Of a stretch of 64,000 bases of DNA, positions 43,750 through 52,889 are shown in pieces. Source of the DNA: Mitsuaria sp. PDC51 (lineage in GTDB: Bacteria; Pseudomonadota; Gammaproteobacteria; Burkholderiales; Burkholderiaceae_C); contig NZ_FOZE01000002.1 of NCBI RefSeq assembly GCF_900113225.1, forward strand, positions 1,054,001-1,118,000, written 5' to 3'. Below the pieces are notes generated by a model. The model was not told the origin of the DNA. It did not search any database and was given only the letters and a program-made list of their open reading frames with translations. Both the position numbers and the translations under genes were made by a program. Each line of letters starts with the position of its first letter. The first letter of the stretch is position 1.

Positions 43750-44397
43750 ATGACTGCCATTGCCCGGACCCCCGACGACATGCAAGAGGACTTCAGCACG
43801 CGCGAAGTCGCGCAGCGCCTCGGCATGGCGGTCCGGTCGGTGCAGCTGATGGTCGATCGCGGGGAGCTGCAGGCCTGGCGCACGCCGGGCGGCCACCGAC
43901 GCATCCTGCGGGCCTCGCTCGACGCCTGGCTCACCGGCCGGGGCCTCGCGCCGACCAAACCCGCCGAGCTGGCGCCCGCCGACGGCGCGCCGCAGCGGCT
44001 GAAGGCGCTGCTGATCGAAGACTCGGTCCATTACCAGAACCTGGTGATGCTGCTGGCGCAGCAGGAGTTCCCCGACCTGGACCTGCATACCGCCAACGAC
44101 GGCATCGGCGGCCTGGTGATGTACGGGCAGCTGCAGCCGGAAATCCTGCTGGTCGACATCCTGCTGCCCGGCATCGACGGCGCGGCGCTGGTGACCAGCC
44201 TGCGCTCGCAGCCGCAATTCGCCAGCAGCGAACTGATCTTCGTCACCGCGCTGGACGAACAGCAGCGCTCGCCCTACGCATTCGCCCTCGCCGGTCTGCC
44301 GCTGGTGCACAAGCCGCGGCTCGTCACCGACCTGCCGCCGCTGCTCGCCGCGGCGGTCCAGCGCATCCGGGCCCGTCAGCCGCAGTTCGCCGGCTGA
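43750..44397 (+). CDS. Excisionase-type HTH fused to response-regulator receiver
   Basis: A 215-residue protein with an inverted domain order. Residues 15-61 form a MerR/excisionase-type helix-turn-helix (FSTREVAQRLGMAVRSVQLMVDRGELQAWRTPGGHRRI, split here as one domain), and residues 83-200 form a receiver with LLIEDSVHY, ILLVDILLPGIDG (phospho-accepting Asp136), FVTALDEQ and VHKP. It is likely a DNA-binding output regulator of the adjacent sensor kinase. It starts two bases before the end of spacing to the receiver-Hpt gene, with which it forms an operon (gap of two bases). Confidence 0.87.
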   Translation: MTAIARTPDDMQEDFSTREVAQRLGMAVRSVQLMVDRGELQAWRTPGGHRRILRASLDAWLTGRGLAPTKPAELAPADGAPQRLKALLIEDSVHYQNLVMLLAQQEFPDLDLHTANDGIGGLVMYGQLQPEILLVDILLPGIDGAALVTSLRSQPQFASSELIFVTALDEQQRSPYAFALAGLPLVHKPRLVTDLPPLLAAAVQRIRARQPQFAG

Positions 44398-44399
44398 GC

Positions 44400-45122
44400 A
44401 TGGCGTCCCGCATCCGGGTCCTCCTCGTGGAGGACGACACCACGCTGCAGCGCTTCGTCGCGATGGCGCTGGAGGACGACGAGGTGCGCCTGCAGGCCTG
44501 CATCTCGGTCGACGAGGCGCTGCTGGCGCTCGCGACGCAGAGTTTCGACCTCGTCATCAGCGACCTGATGCTGCCCGGCCGTCACGGGCTGGACCTGCTG
44601 CAGACGCTCAAGCAGCGGCCCGAACTGCGCGGCAAGGCGCGGCTGGCCGTGTTCAGCGCCGGCCTGAATCCGGCGGTGCGCGAGCAGCTCGAGGCGCTGG
44701 GCGTGACGCGTTTCCTGTCCAAGCCCTGCTCGCTGGCGGACCTGCAATCGTGCCTGGACGGCCTGCGCGACGCCGCGTCGCCGCCGGCGGCGATGCCGTC
44801 GATCCACCAGGCCGCCATCGAGCAGTACTTCGGCGGCAACGCCGCGCTGTACCAGGCTTTCCTGGCGCGCTGCCGGATGCAGTTCCCGATCGACATCGCC
44901 AGCGGTCGCAGCGCCTGCGAGCGGGGCGAGCACGTGAAGCTGCGCCATCTCGCGCACAGCCTCAAGAGCGTGCTGCTGACGCTCGGCCATGCCGATGCTG
45001 CCGAAGTGGCGCGCCAGCTCGAGCAGGACGCGCAGGACGCCGCCACCGGCTCGGAGGACGCGCTGGCCGCGGTGCGCGCCGCGTGGCCGGTGCTCGAGGA
45101 GGCGCTCGCGCGCCTGCTGTGA
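44400..45122 (+). CDS. Receiver-Hpt phosphotransfer protein
   Basis: A 240-residue two-domain protein. The receiver (residues 5-125) has VLLVEDDTTLQRF, VISDLMLPGRHG with phospho-accepting Asp55, and LSKPCS. An Ala/Pro linker leads to an Hpt domain (about 140-240) with LAHSLKSVLLTLGHADAAEVARQLE, where His186 is the expected phosphotransfer residue. It probably relays phosphate between the divergent sensor kinase and the HTH-receiver encoded two bases upstream, or acts as a phosphate sink. Start at the ATG 44400. Confidence 0.88.
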   Translation: MASRIRVLLVEDDTTLQRFVAMALEDDEVRLQACISVDEALLALATQSFDLVISDLMLPGRHGLDLLQTLKQRPELRGKARLAVFSAGLNPAVREQLEALGVTRFLSKPCSLADLQSCLDGLRDAASPPAAMPSIHQAAIEQYFGGNAALYQAFLARCRMQFPIDIASGRSACERGEHVKLRHLAHSLKSVLLTLGHADAAEVARQLEQDAQDAATGSEDALAAVRAAWPVLEEALARLL

Positions 45123-45141
45123 GGCGGCGCTGACGGGCGCC

Positions 45142-47256
45142 TCAGATCGCCAGCGGATCGACGTCCACCGCCCAGCGCGTCAGCCCCTTCTGACGGCGCT
45201 TGAGCGCGTGCAGCTCCGGCAGCCAGGCGCGCAGGAAGCGCTGCAGCTGCGCGCGGCTGCCGGCCTCGATCAGCATCTGGAAGCGCTCGCTGTCCGCGAC
45301 CCGCGCCACCGCCATCGGCACCGGCGGATACAGCAGCAGGCCGAGCGACAAGGGCAGCGCCTGCGCCGCCTCCTGCGCCGCGGTCAGGAAGTCGCGCGCG
45401 GCCTCGACGCTGCGCCCTTCCGCGCGCACCAGCGCCAGATGCGCGAATGGCGGCAGATTGGCCGACATGCGCTCGTGCAGCTGACTGGACGCGAAGGCCT
45501 CGTAGTCGTGCTTCTGCAGCGACTGGTAGAGCGCGTGCTCGGGATACCAGGTCTGCACCCACATCTCGCTGGCGGCGGCCTGCGCCGCGTCGCGGCCCGC
45601 GCGTCCGCCCGCCTGCATCAGCAGCGAGAACAGCCGCTCCGGCGCGCGGAAGTCGCTGCTGAACAGCGCGCCGTCCGGATTCACCGCCGCGACCAGCGTG
45701 ATGCGGCGGAAGTCGTGGCCCTTGGCGACCATCTGCGTGCCCACCAGGATGTCGACATCGCCCTCATGCACCGCCGCGAGCTGCGATTCGAGGCTGCCCT
45801 TGAGCTTGGTGGTGTCGGCATCGATGCGCGCCACGCGCGCGCCGGGCAGCGCCTGCGCGAGTTGCTCCTCCAGGCGCTCGGTCCCGCGGCCCAGTGGCGC
45901 GATGTCCGGATTGCCGCAGGACGGACAGGCCCGCGGCACGCGCGCCGACACGCCGCAATGGTGGCAGCGCAGCGTGCGGTCCTCCTTGTGGAAGACCTGG
46001 TGCGCGCTGCAATGCGGGCAGTCGCTCTTCCAGTTGCACTGGTCGCAATGCAATACCGGCGCGTAACCGCGGCGGTTCAGGAACACCAGGCTCTGCTCGC
46101 CGCGGTCGAGCCGCTTGCGCAGCGCGTCCAGCAGCGGCACCGACAGCGTCGTGGTGACGCCCTTCTTGCGCTCGAGCCGGTTCATGTCGAACAGCCGCAC
46201 CCGCGGCAGCGCGCCGCCGCCGATGCGCTCGGTCAGGTCGATGCGCCGATAACGACCGCCCAGCGCGTGCTGCCAGCTCTCCAGCGAGGGCGTCGCCGAG
46301 CCCAGCAGCACCGGGACCTTCTCCAGGTGGCCGCGATAGACCGCCAGGTCCCGCGCCGAGTAGCGCGCGCCGTCCTGCTGCTTGTAGGACGGGTCGTGTT
46401 CCTCGTCGACCACGATCAAACCGAGCCGCGGCATCGACGCGAAGACCGCCAGCCGGGTGCCCAGCACCAGCTGCGCGCGACCCAGGTGCGCCGCGAGCCA
46501 GTGACGCAGGCGCTGCGCCGGCGTGAGCCCGCTGTGCAGCGACACGATCGCGTGGCCGGCGAAGCGCTCGGCGAAACGCGCCTCGAGTTGCGGCGTCAGG
46601 TTGATCTCCGGCACCAGCACCAGCACCTGCTGGCCGCGCTCCAGGGCGGCCTCGGCGGCGCGCAGGTAGATCTCGGTCTTGCCGCTGCCGGTCAGACCCC
46701 AGAGCAGCGCGGGCGGTGGCGCCTCGCGAGCGGCCAGCTCCAGGACGGCGTCGAGCGCCACCTGCTGCTGCGCGGTCAGCGCGGGCCGGTCAGCGGGCGT
46801 GGCCGGCGTATCCGGCGTGTCGGCCGCCTGCGCCGCGGCCGCCGCGTCGGCCTTGTCCAGCTTCTTCAGCCGCGCCTGCAGCTGCTTGGCGTCCAGGTCC
46901 CGCAGCTGGGGCGGCAGCACCGCCAGCGCCAGTTCGCCGACGCTGCGCTGGTAGTAGCTCGCGGCGAACTCCACCAGCCGCCGCCAGCGGTCGGACAGCG
47001 GCGGCAGCGCATCGAGCGCCTCGCCCACCGGTCGCAGCTCGGATTCGGGCAGGCGCTCGTCCTCGGGCAGGTCCACGCCGTCCGGCAGGTCGTCCCACAC
47101 CAGCCCCATCACGTCCCGGCGGCCCAGCGTCACATGCACCAGGGTGCCCGGGGTCAAGTCTTGCGGGCCGAGGTAGTCCAGCGGTCCGGTCAGCCCGCTG
47201 TGCTGGGGCGCCTCCACGGCGACCCGCACGCGGCGTGGGGCCGGCGCCTCGCTCAT
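45142..47256 (-). CDS. priA: Primosomal protein N' (replication restart helicase PriA)
   Basis: A 704-residue replication restart helicase. An N-terminal DNA-binding domain starts at RVRVAVEAPQHSGLTGPLDY. The helicase core has GLTGSGKTEIYL (Walker A), VVDEEHDPSYKQQ (DEEH box) and later VGTQMVAKGHDF. The zinc-binding insertion carries eight cysteines in pairs (CDQC, CPHC, CHHC, CPSC). Length matches E. coli PriA (732). The start is the ATG at 47256; a longer frame to 47469 adds non-conserved sequence. Convergent with the receiver-Hpt gene 19 bases away. Confidence 0.95.
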   Translation of the reverse strand: MSEAPAPRRVRVAVEAPQHSGLTGPLDYLGPQDLTPGTLVHVTLGRRDVMGLVWDDLPDGVDLPEDERLPESELRPVGEALDALPPLSDRWRRLVEFAASYYQRSVGELALAVLPPQLRDLDAKQLQARLKKLDKADAAAAAQAADTPDTPATPADRPALTAQQQVALDAVLELAAREAPPPALLWGLTGSGKTEIYLRAAEAALERGQQVLVLVPEINLTPQLEARFAERFAGHAIVSLHSGLTPAQRLRHWLAAHLGRAQLVLGTRLAVFASMPRLGLIVVDEEHDPSYKQQDGARYSARDLAVYRGHLEKVPVLLGSATPSLESWQHALGGRYRRIDLTERIGGGALPRVRLFDMNRLERKKGVTTTLSVPLLDALRKRLDRGEQSLVFLNRRGYAPVLHCDQCNWKSDCPHCSAHQVFHKEDRTLRCHHCGVSARVPRACPSCGNPDIAPLGRGTERLEEQLAQALPGARVARIDADTTKLKGSLESQLAAVHEGDVDILVGTQMVAKGHDFRRITLVAAVNPDGALFSSDFRAPERLFSLLMQAGGRAGRDAAQAAASEMWVQTWYPEHALYQSLQKHDYEAFASSQLHERMSANLPPFAHLALVRAEGRSVEAARDFLTAAQEAAQALPLSLGLLLYPPVPMAVARVADSERFQMLIEAGSRAQLQRFLRAWLPELHALKRRQKGLTRWAVDVDPLAI

Positions 47257-47574
47257 TGGGCTCGCCCTCTGGGGCGTTCGCCCAGCGCCACCGCGTCCCG
47301 GACGGCCTCCATCGGCCATGAGGAAAACGCGCCAAGTGCCTGATTTCCAACGGTGTTCACAACGGGGTCGAGAGCCTGTGGATAACTTTGTGGGAAACGC
47401 CCCGGGATTTTCGAGGTCGATGCGATTGCCGCCGCGAGCGCCTGTCGGCGTCAAATTCCGGGGAAACACTCCCTCCCCTTTGGAATCAACGACTTACACG
47501 CCCATCGGGGAAAGCCCTAGCTGCAAGCCAACGCATGTGCTGCGTTTGGGTGACATGCACGGATTTGGGGATAA
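47257..47574. other. 318-bp intergenic region between hemE and priA with DnaA-box-like sites
   Basis: No gene is convincing here; a short open frame at 47318-47578 on the plus strand lacks a ribosome site and a recognisable product. The region is less GC-rich than its flanks. It contains a consensus DnaA box, TGTGGATAA at 47377-47385 (TTATCCACA on the other strand), and a one-mismatch box TGGGGATAA at 47566-47574. It should also hold the priA promoter. Confidence 0.55.
47377..47385 (-). promoter_or_regulatory. Consensus DnaA-box-like site
   Basis: TTATCCACA on the minus strand matches the 9-base DnaA box exactly. It lies 120 bases upstream of the priA start, near which DnaA control would make sense. 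A single 9-base match can occur by chance. Confidence 0.35.
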
Positions 47575-48669
47575 CTAGGCCGTGTCACCCCGCAGCCGGC
47601 GCGAGTGCCGATGCACTTCGTCGACCAGTTCGGCCACGCTTTGCGGCGGCGTGAACTGGCTGATGCCATGGCCGAGGTTGAACACATGGCCGCCCCAGGC
47701 GCCATCCGCGCGGCGCGGCGCGCCGAAGCTGTCGAGCACCGCGCGCGCCTGCTCGCGCACCGCGGCCGGCGGCGCGAACAGCACGTTCGGATCGAGGTTG
47801 CCCTGCAGCGCGACGCGGTCCTGAACCTGCGCGCGGGCGCGGCCCAGGTTCACCGTCCAGTCCAGGCCGACGACGTCGGCGCCCGAGGCCGCGATCTCGT
47901 CCAGCCACAGGCCGCCACCCTTGGTGAACAGCAGCTTGGGGATGCGGCGGCCGTCGTGCTCGCCCTTGAGCTGCGCCAGCACGCGGCGCGAGTACGCCAG
48001 GCTGAACTGCTGGAACTGGCCGTCGGCCAGCACGCCGCCCCAGGAGTCGAAGACCATCACCGCCTGCGCGCCGGCCTCGATCTGCGCGTTCAGGTAGGCG
48101 GCGACCGCGTCGGCGTTGATGGACAGGATGCGGTGCATCAGGTCCGGGCGCGCGTACATCAGGCTCTTGACGTGGCGATAGTCGTCGGAGCCGCCGCCCT
48201 CCACCATGTAGCAGGCCAGCGTCCACGGGCTGCCGGAGAAGCCGATCAGCGGCACGCGGCCGTTCAGCGCGCGGCGGATCGAGCTCACCGCGTCGAAGAC
48301 GTAGCGCAGCTTGTCCATGTCGGGCACGGCCAGCGTGTTCACCGCCGCCTCGTCGCGCACGACCTTCTCGAACTTGGGGCCCTCGCCCTGCGCGAACGAC
48401 AGGCCCAGGCCCATCGCGTCCGGCACGGTCAGGATGTCGCTGAAGAGGATGGCCGCGTCGAGCGGGTAACGCTCCAGCGGCTGCAGCGTGACCTCGGTCG
48501 CGTAGTCCGTGTTGGTGGCCAGGCCCATGAAGCTGCCGGCCTTGGCGCGGGTGTCGCGATATTCAGGCAGGTAGCGGCCGGCCTGGCGCATCAGCCAGAC
48601 GGGGGTGTATTCGGTGGGCTGGCGCAGGCAGGCGCGCAGGAAGACGTCGTTCTGAAGGGGGGCGCTCAT
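47575..48669 (-). CDS. hemE: Uroporphyrinogen decarboxylase
   Basis: A 364-residue enzyme of haem and chlorophyll biosynthesis that decarboxylates uroporphyrinogen III to coproporphyrinogen III in the cytoplasm. Signature motifs are [17 protein letters not shown] (residues about 22-38), [36 protein letters not shown] and [13 protein letters not shown] near the C-terminus. Length agrees with the family (about 355). The start at 48669 is the ATG of [15 protein letters not shown]; a long upstream extension in this frame merely shadows lemA on the other strand. No close partner gene. Confidence 0.96.
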   Translation of the reverse strand: MSAPLQNDVFLRACLRQPTEYTPVWLMRQAGRYLPEYRDTRAKAGSFMGLATNTDYATEVTLQPLERYPLDAAILFSDILTVPDAMGLGLSFAQGEGPKFEKVVRDEAAVNTLAVPDMDKLRYVFDAVSSIRRALNGRVPLIGFSGSPWTLACYMVEGGGSDDYRHVKSLMYARPDLMHRILSINADAVAAYLNAQIEAGAQAVMVFDSWGGVLADGQFQQFSLAYSRRVLAQLKGEHDGRRIPKLLFTKGGGLWLDEIAASGADVVGLDWTVNLGRARAQVQDRVALQGNLDPNVLFAPPAAVREQARAVLDSFGAPRRADGAWGGHVFNLGHGISQFTPPQSVAELVDEVHRHSRRLRGDTA

Positions 48670-48701
48670 GGGAGGGCGATTATCCTCGGGGCTCCCTGCT
48701 C

Positions 48702-48730
48702 TTGAATTCCCGCGGCTGGCACACGATATG
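48702..48730 (+). promoter_or_regulatory. Candidate sigma-70 promoter of the lemA operon
   Basis: A -35-like TTGAAT (48702-48707) and a -10-like GATATG (48725-48730) are separated by exactly 17 bases, 26 bases before the lemA ATG. The pattern is good but not consensus. Confidence 0.5.
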
Positions 48731-48756
48731 CCGGTGCGCACAAGGAGGTTACGCGA

Positions 48757-49440
48757 ATGACATCGACCCCGTCCCGTTTGCTTGCCGCCGCGCGCGCCGC
48801 GGCCGCCGCCACGCTGATCGTCGGGGCGCCCCTGGCGCTGACCGGCTGCGGCTACAACGAGTTCCAGAGCCTGGACGAGCAGGTCAACGCCAGTTGGTCC
48901 GAGGTGCTGAGCCAGTACCAGCGCCGCAGCGACCTCATCCCCAACATCGTCAACACGGTCAAGGGCGAGGCCAATTTCGAGCAGGAGACGCTGACCAAGG
49001 TCGTCGAGGCCCGCGCCAAGGCCACCAGCATCCAGGTCACGCCCGAGCTGGCGCGCGACCCGGCCGCGCTGCAGAAGTTCCAGGCCGCTCAGGGCGAGCT
49101 CTCCGGCGCGCTGAGCCGGCTGATGGTGGTCAGCGAGCGGTATCCGCAGCTGCAGGCCAACCAGGGCTTCCGCGACCTGCGCGTGCAGCTCGAGGGCACC
49201 GAGAACCGCATCACCGTCGCCCGCAACCGCTACATCAAGTCGGTGCAGGAGTACAACGTGCTGACGCGCCGCTTCCCGACCAACCTGACGGCCAAGGTCT
49301 TCGGCTACGAGGTCAAGCCCAACTTCACGGTGCAGAACGAGGCCGCGATCTCCGCGCCGCCGTCGGTGAGCTTCGACAAGCCCACCCCGGCCACGGCGCC
49401 CGCGACGCCGGCGCCGGCCGCCTCTCCGGCGTCGAACTGA
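48757..49440 (+). CDS. lemA: LemA family membrane protein
   Basis: A 227-residue LemA protein. The N-terminal signal is Ala-rich with LTGC at residues 28-31, a good lipobox, followed by the family core: [37 protein letters not shown], then [25 protein letters not shown] and [21 protein letters not shown] long helical bundle is expected, with a C-terminal Pro/Ala tail. A near-perfect ribosome site AAGGAGGT (48742-48749) precedes the ATG. It leads an operon with two TPM-type genes, the standard LemA partnership; function in the envelope is not well defined. Confidence 0.94.
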   Translation: MTSTPSRLLAAARAAAAATLIVGAPLALTGCGYNEFQSLDEQVNASWSEVLSQYQRRSDLIPNIVNTVKGEANFEQETLTKVVEARAKATSIQVTPELARDPAALQKFQAAQGELSGALSRLMVVSERYPQLQANQGFRDLRVQLEGTENRITVARNRYIKSVQEYNVLTRRFPTNLTAKVFGYEVKPNFTVQNEAAISAPPSVSFDKPTPATAPATPAPAASPASN

Positions 49441-49450
49441 GGACCCGCGC

Positions 49451-50473
49451 ATGCGGGCGGCCTCGGTGGCGGCGCGACTCCCGGTGATGAACAACGCCGG
49501 CGCCAGTCCCGCGCGCTGGTCCGCGCTGCTGCGCGTGTTCGCGCTCGCCTGCCTCGGCCTGCTGATGAGCGTCGGACTGCTGCCGCGCGCACGGGCGCAG
49601 GACGTGCAGGCGGTCCCCGCGCTCAGCGGTCGTGTCATCGACCAGACCGGCACCCTGACCGCCGCGCAGCAGCAGGCGATCGATGCCAAGCTCGCCGCCT
49701 TCGAGCGCGAGGCCGGGCCGCAGATCGTCGTGCTGATGGTGGCGACGACCGCGCCCGAGGACATCGCCGCCTACGCGCAGCGGGTCGGCGACCAATGGAA
49801 GATCGGCCGGCGGGACGTCGGCGACGGGCTGTTGATCGTCGTGGCCAAGAACGACCGGCGCATCAACATCCAGACCGCCAAGGCGCTGGAAGGCGCGGTG
49901 CCCGACCTGGCCGCGCGCCAGATCATCGAGCGCGACATCACGCCCGCCTTCAAGGCCGGCGACTACGCTGGCGGATTGAACCGGGCGATCGACTCGCTGC
50001 AGGCGCGCATCCGAGGCGAGCACCTGCCCGCACCGACGCAGCGACCGGCGCCATCGACGGGCGGTCACGGCATCGACCTCGGCGAGATCGCGATGATCGC
50101 CTTCCTCGGCGTGCCGCTGGCCGGCGCGCTGCTCACCGCGATCTTCGGCCGCAAGCTCGGCAGCCTGTTCACCGGCGCCGGCGCTGGCGCGGTCGGCTGG
50201 GGGCTGAGCGGCAGCCTGCTGCTGGGCGCTGGCGCGGCGATCGCCTCGCTGATCCTGGTGGGCGTGCTCGGCATCGGCGCGGCCCGACGCGGCTCGGGAT
50301 CCTCCGGCGCCTACCGGCGCAGCGCCCATGGATCGGGCGGCATCGCGCCACCGATCATCTGGGGCGGTGGCGGTGGTGATGGCGGCGGCAGTTGGGGCGG
50401 CGGCGACGGCGGCGGCTTCTCGTCCGGCGGCGGTGGCGACTTCGGCGGCGGTGGCGCCTCGGGAGACTGGTGA
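49451..50473 (+). CDS. TPM domain protein (YgcG family)
   Basis: A 340-residue exported membrane protein. The signal peptide ends at RARAQ near residue 49. The TPM domain (about 55-185) includes [43 protein letters not shown] and [21 protein letters not shown]. Two hydrophobic helices (about 210-230 and 250-285) precede a very Gly/Ser-rich tail ([14 protein letters not shown]). This is the usual architecture of LemA-linked YgcG proteins. Starting 10 bases after lemA and ending in a one-base overlap with the next gene (TGATG), it is clearly in the same operon. Confidence 0.92.
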   Translation: MRAASVAARLPVMNNAGASPARWSALLRVFALACLGLLMSVGLLPRARAQDVQAVPALSGRVIDQTGTLTAAQQQAIDAKLAAFEREAGPQIVVLMVATTAPEDIAAYAQRVGDQWKIGRRDVGDGLLIVVAKNDRRINIQTAKALEGAVPDLAARQIIERDITPAFKAGDYAGGLNRAIDSLQARIRGEHLPAPTQRPAPSTGGHGIDLGEIAMIAFLGVPLAGALLTAIFGRKLGSLFTGAGAGAVGWGLSGSLLLGAGAAIASLILVGVLGIGAARRGSGSSGAYRRSAHGSGGIAPPIIWGGGGGDGGGSWGGGDGGGFSSGGGGDFGGGGASGDW

Positions 50474-51021
50474 TGAACCGACGGACCGATCACGAGGCGC
50501 GCCACGCCGGCGACGCCAGCCGGCTGGGGCGGTTCTTCCGCCATCGCTTCTGGGACGAGGCCGACGTGCGTCGCGTGCTGCCCGCGGCGGCGCTGGCGCG
50601 GCTGTCCGCGCGGGTGACCGAGAGCGAGTTGCGCCATGCTGGCGAGATCCGGGTGTGCGTCGAGGCCAGCCTGCCGGTCAGCTACCTGTGGCGTGGCCTG
50701 TCCGCGCGGCAGCGGGCGCTGGCGCTGTTCGGCAAGCTGCGCGTGTGGGACACCGAGCACAACAACGGCGTGCTGGTCTACCTGCTGCTGGCGGAGCACG
50801 CGATCGAGATCGTCGCGGACCGCGGGCTGAACCGGCGCGTCAGCGCGGCGCAGTGGCAGGCCATCGTCGACGGGCTGCGGCAGTCGCTGCGCGATGGCCG
50901 CTTCGAGGAAGGTCTGGTGGAGGCGATCCGCGCGGTGGAGGCCCTGCTCGCCGAGCACTTCCCGCCCGAAGCGGGCTCGGTGCCGCGCAATGAGCTGCCG
51001 GACGCGGTCGTCGTGCTGTAG
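50473..51021 (+). CDS. TPM-type domain protein, third gene of the LemA operon
   Basis: A 182-residue soluble protein with no signal peptide. It carries a TPM-like domain (RVTESELRHAGEIRVCVEASLPVSYLW, then FGKLRVWDTEHNNGVLVYLLLAEHAIEIVADRGLN), which is the cytoplasmic-type second TPM protein commonly found after lemA and ygcG homologues. The start codon overlaps the preceding stop by one base. Its role is probably shared with the LemA/YgcG pair; no catalytic residues are known. Confidence 0.85.
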   Translation: MNRRTDHEARHAGDASRLGRFFRHRFWDEADVRRVLPAAALARLSARVTESELRHAGEIRVCVEASLPVSYLWRGLSARQRALALFGKLRVWDTEHNNGVLVYLLLAEHAIEIVADRGLNRRVSAAQWQAIVDGLRQSLRDGRFEEGLVEAIRAVEALLAEHFPPEAGSVPRNELPDAVVVL

Positions 51022-51050
51022 GGCCAGCGGCGGTCGCAGTCCGCAAGCGC

Positions 51051-51881
51051 TCAAAGGCTCTTGATCGGCTTGAGCTTCCAGCCGAAGCGCTCGGCTTTCG
51101 GCCCGCCCTTGAGCTTGGGGAACACCAGTTCCTTCGCGGGCACGGTCACGTCCGGCAGGTGGTCGAGCAGGTGGCGGATCAGCGTGAGCCGGCCGCGGCG
51201 CTGGTCATTGAAGTCGACCAGCGTCCAGGGCGCGTGCTTGGTGTGCGTGTGCTCGAGCATGCGGTCGCGCGCACGGCCGTAGTCCTGGTAATGCTTGCGG
51301 GCCTCGAGGTCGATCGGCGAGAGCTTCCACTGCTTGAGCGGATCCTCGGCGCGTTCGGCGAAGCGCTCTTCCTGCTGCTGCTGGTCGACGGTGAGCCAGT
51401 ATTTGAAGAGCAGCAGGCCGTCGTCGACCAGCAGCCGCTCCAGTCGCGGCGCCTGCTCGAGGAAGTCCTCGGTCTGCCGCGGCGTGCAGAAGCCCATCAC
51501 CGCCTCGACGCCGGCGCGGTTGTACCAGCTGCGGTCGAAGAGCACGATCTCGCCGGCGGACGGCAGGTGGGTGAGGTAGCGCTGGAAGTACCACTCGCCC
51601 TGCTCCCGCTCGCTGGGCTTGCCCAGTGCGACGGTGCGGCACTGGCGGGGATTGAGCGTCTCGGAGATCGCGTTGATGACGCCGCCCTTCCCGGCGGTGT
51701 CGCGGCCTTCGATGATCACCAGCAGCCGCTTGCGCGTGTGCTGCAGCCATCGGGCCAGGTTGTTCAGCTCGACCTGCATCGGCTGCAGGCGGTCCAGGTA
51801 GTCGGACTTGGAGAGCTTGCCGCCGTTCTGGCCGGGCCGGTCACTTTGCTTCGCGTCGTTCTTGGACTTCTTGTCGCCCAT
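51051..51881 (-). CDS. ppk2: Polyphosphate kinase 2
   Basis: A 276-residue PPK2 enzyme that transfers phosphate from polyphosphate to nucleotides, favouring the nucleoside diphosphate reaction in this single-domain class. Motifs: IIEGRDTAGKGGVI (Walker A, residues about 57-70), GEWYFQRYLTHLP and VLFDRSWYNRAGVE (Walker B), and the lid region with SPIDLEARKHYQDYGRAR. A charged N-terminal tail of about 25 residues precedes the core. The ATG at 51881 begins the conserved protein. It is convergent with the LemA operon. Confidence 0.94.
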   Translation of the reverse strand: MGDKKSKNDAKQSDRPGQNGGKLSKSDYLDRLQPMQVELNNLARWLQHTRKRLLVIIEGRDTAGKGGVINAISETLNPRQCRTVALGKPSEREQGEWYFQRYLTHLPSAGEIVLFDRSWYNRAGVEAVMGFCTPRQTEDFLEQAPRLERLLVDDGLLLFKYWLTVDQQQQEERFAERAEDPLKQWKLSPIDLEARKHYQDYGRARDRMLEHTHTKHAPWTLVDFNDQRRGRLTLIRHLLDHLPDVTVPAKELVFPKLKGGPKAERFGWKLKPIKSL

Positions 51882-51949
51882 GCTCGCTCCGTGCAGTGAA
51901 GGACGGGCCAGCTTAACTCGTCGCCGGCACCGGCCACGACGCGAGCGGA

Positions 51950-52795
51950 TCAGAGCAGCTCGAGCGTCTGCATGCCGGCCCAGCTCTCGCCGGGCGCGAG
52001 TTCGACCGGCTTGAGCACCTGCGCCGCTTCGACGCAGAGCATCTGCTTCCAGCCGCCTTCGGGCATGTCGGGAAGCGCGTCGCCCTTGGCTTGGCCGGGG
52101 TTCCAGACCACGGCGTCGGCGAATCCCTGCTGGCGGATCGCCAGGCGACGGTCGCCGTCGCGCAGGGTCAGGCCGTGCTTCACGTCCTGGTAGATGCGGT
52201 CGGTCTCGCCGTCCAGGCGCAGCAGGTCCTCGTGCTGGGTGGCGGCGCGTTCGATCGTCGAGTCCCAATACGCCAGGCCGGACAGTCCCTGGACCGACGC
52301 CGACATGATCTGCGTCAGCCGCAGGTAGGTGTGCAGCGCGGCGCTGAAGGACAGCGGCGCGTCGCCCTGGTTCTCGCAGGCGAGTTCGATCTCCAGCGCG
52401 CGGCCGGCGATCCGGATGCTGATCTCGGCCTCGAAGGCGTGCGGCCAGACCATGCGGGTGGCGCCGTCGTCGTTCAGGCGCAGCACGGCCAATGCGTCGT
52501 CCTTGCCGGACTCGGCGCTGACCAGCTGCCACGGCTTCCCACGCGCGAAGCCATGGCGCTGCAGCGGGCCGCGCGTGGCGAACTGCGGAAAGATCACCGG
52601 TACGCCGCCGCGGATCGCCTGGCCGGTGGCGAAGGCGCTCTTGGGGGAGAGGTAGAGCTGCTCGTCGGCGCCCGCGGGCACCCAGGACACCAGGTGCGCG
52701 CCATGCAGCAGCAGCGTCGCGCGGGCGCCATCGGGCGCACGGAGTTCGATGGCCTCGAGGCCCTGGTGGCGGGTGATGGAGATCGGAGTGGTCAT
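51950..52795 (-). CDS. yeaD: D-hexose-6-phosphate mutarotase (aldose 1-epimerase family)
   Basis: A 281-residue enzyme interconverting anomers of hexose 6-phosphates in the cytoplasm. Family motifs are VSWVPAGADEQLYLSPKSAF, IRGGVPVIFPQFATRGPLQRHGFAR (catalytic histidine region), and LHTYLRL; the C-terminal WNPGQAKGDALPDMPEGGWKQMLCVEA with its glutamate matches the YeaD subgroup. A terminator just upstream belongs to the preceding lipoprotein operon, so this gene has its own promoter or receives readthrough. Start at the ATG 52795. Confidence 0.93.
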   Translation of the reverse strand: MTTPISITRHQGLEAIELRAPDGARATLLLHGAHLVSWVPAGADEQLYLSPKSAFATGQAIRGGVPVIFPQFATRGPLQRHGFARGKPWQLVSAESGKDDALAVLRLNDDGATRMVWPHAFEAEISIRIAGRALEIELACENQGDAPLSFSAALHTYLRLTQIMSASVQGLSGLAYWDSTIERAATQHEDLLRLDGETDRIYQDVKHGLTLRDGDRRLAIRQQGFADAVVWNPGQAKGDALPDMPEGGWKQMLCVEAAQVLKPVELAPGESWAGMQTLELL

Positions 52796-52800
52796 GCTGA

Positions 52801-52834
52801 AAAAAGAAAACCCACCGGCGCGAACCGGTGGGTG
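52801..52834 (-). terminator. Rho-independent terminator of the CsgG-like lipoprotein operon
   Basis: On the minus strand an 8-9 bp stem (CCCACCGG / CCGGTGGG) with a 6-base loop is followed by TTTTCTTTTTT. It ends the three-gene lipoprotein operon 56 bases after its last stop and lies right before the mutarotase ATG. Confidence 0.92.
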
Positions 52835-52889
52835 GGGATCGGCTGGCGCGTCGCGGCGCCCGCCGTTTCCGGGTTCGTGGTCGAGACCC

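Noticed and set aside
41112-45122. 1336-residue open frame on the plus strand
   Set aside because: Only its last 240 residues, from the ATG at 44400, are real (receiver-Hpt). The rest is antisense to the kinase and solute-binding genes, or out of frame with the HTH-receiver gene.
47318-47578. 86-residue open frame between priA and hemE
   Set aside because: No ribosome site, no recognisable features, and codon use unlike neighbours; more likely a regulatory spacer.
51051-51881. Polyphosphate kinase as part of one system with the CYTH-CHAD operon
   Set aside because: They are almost 40 kb apart with no shared regulatory site visible; a common theme of polyphosphate is not evidence of one system.
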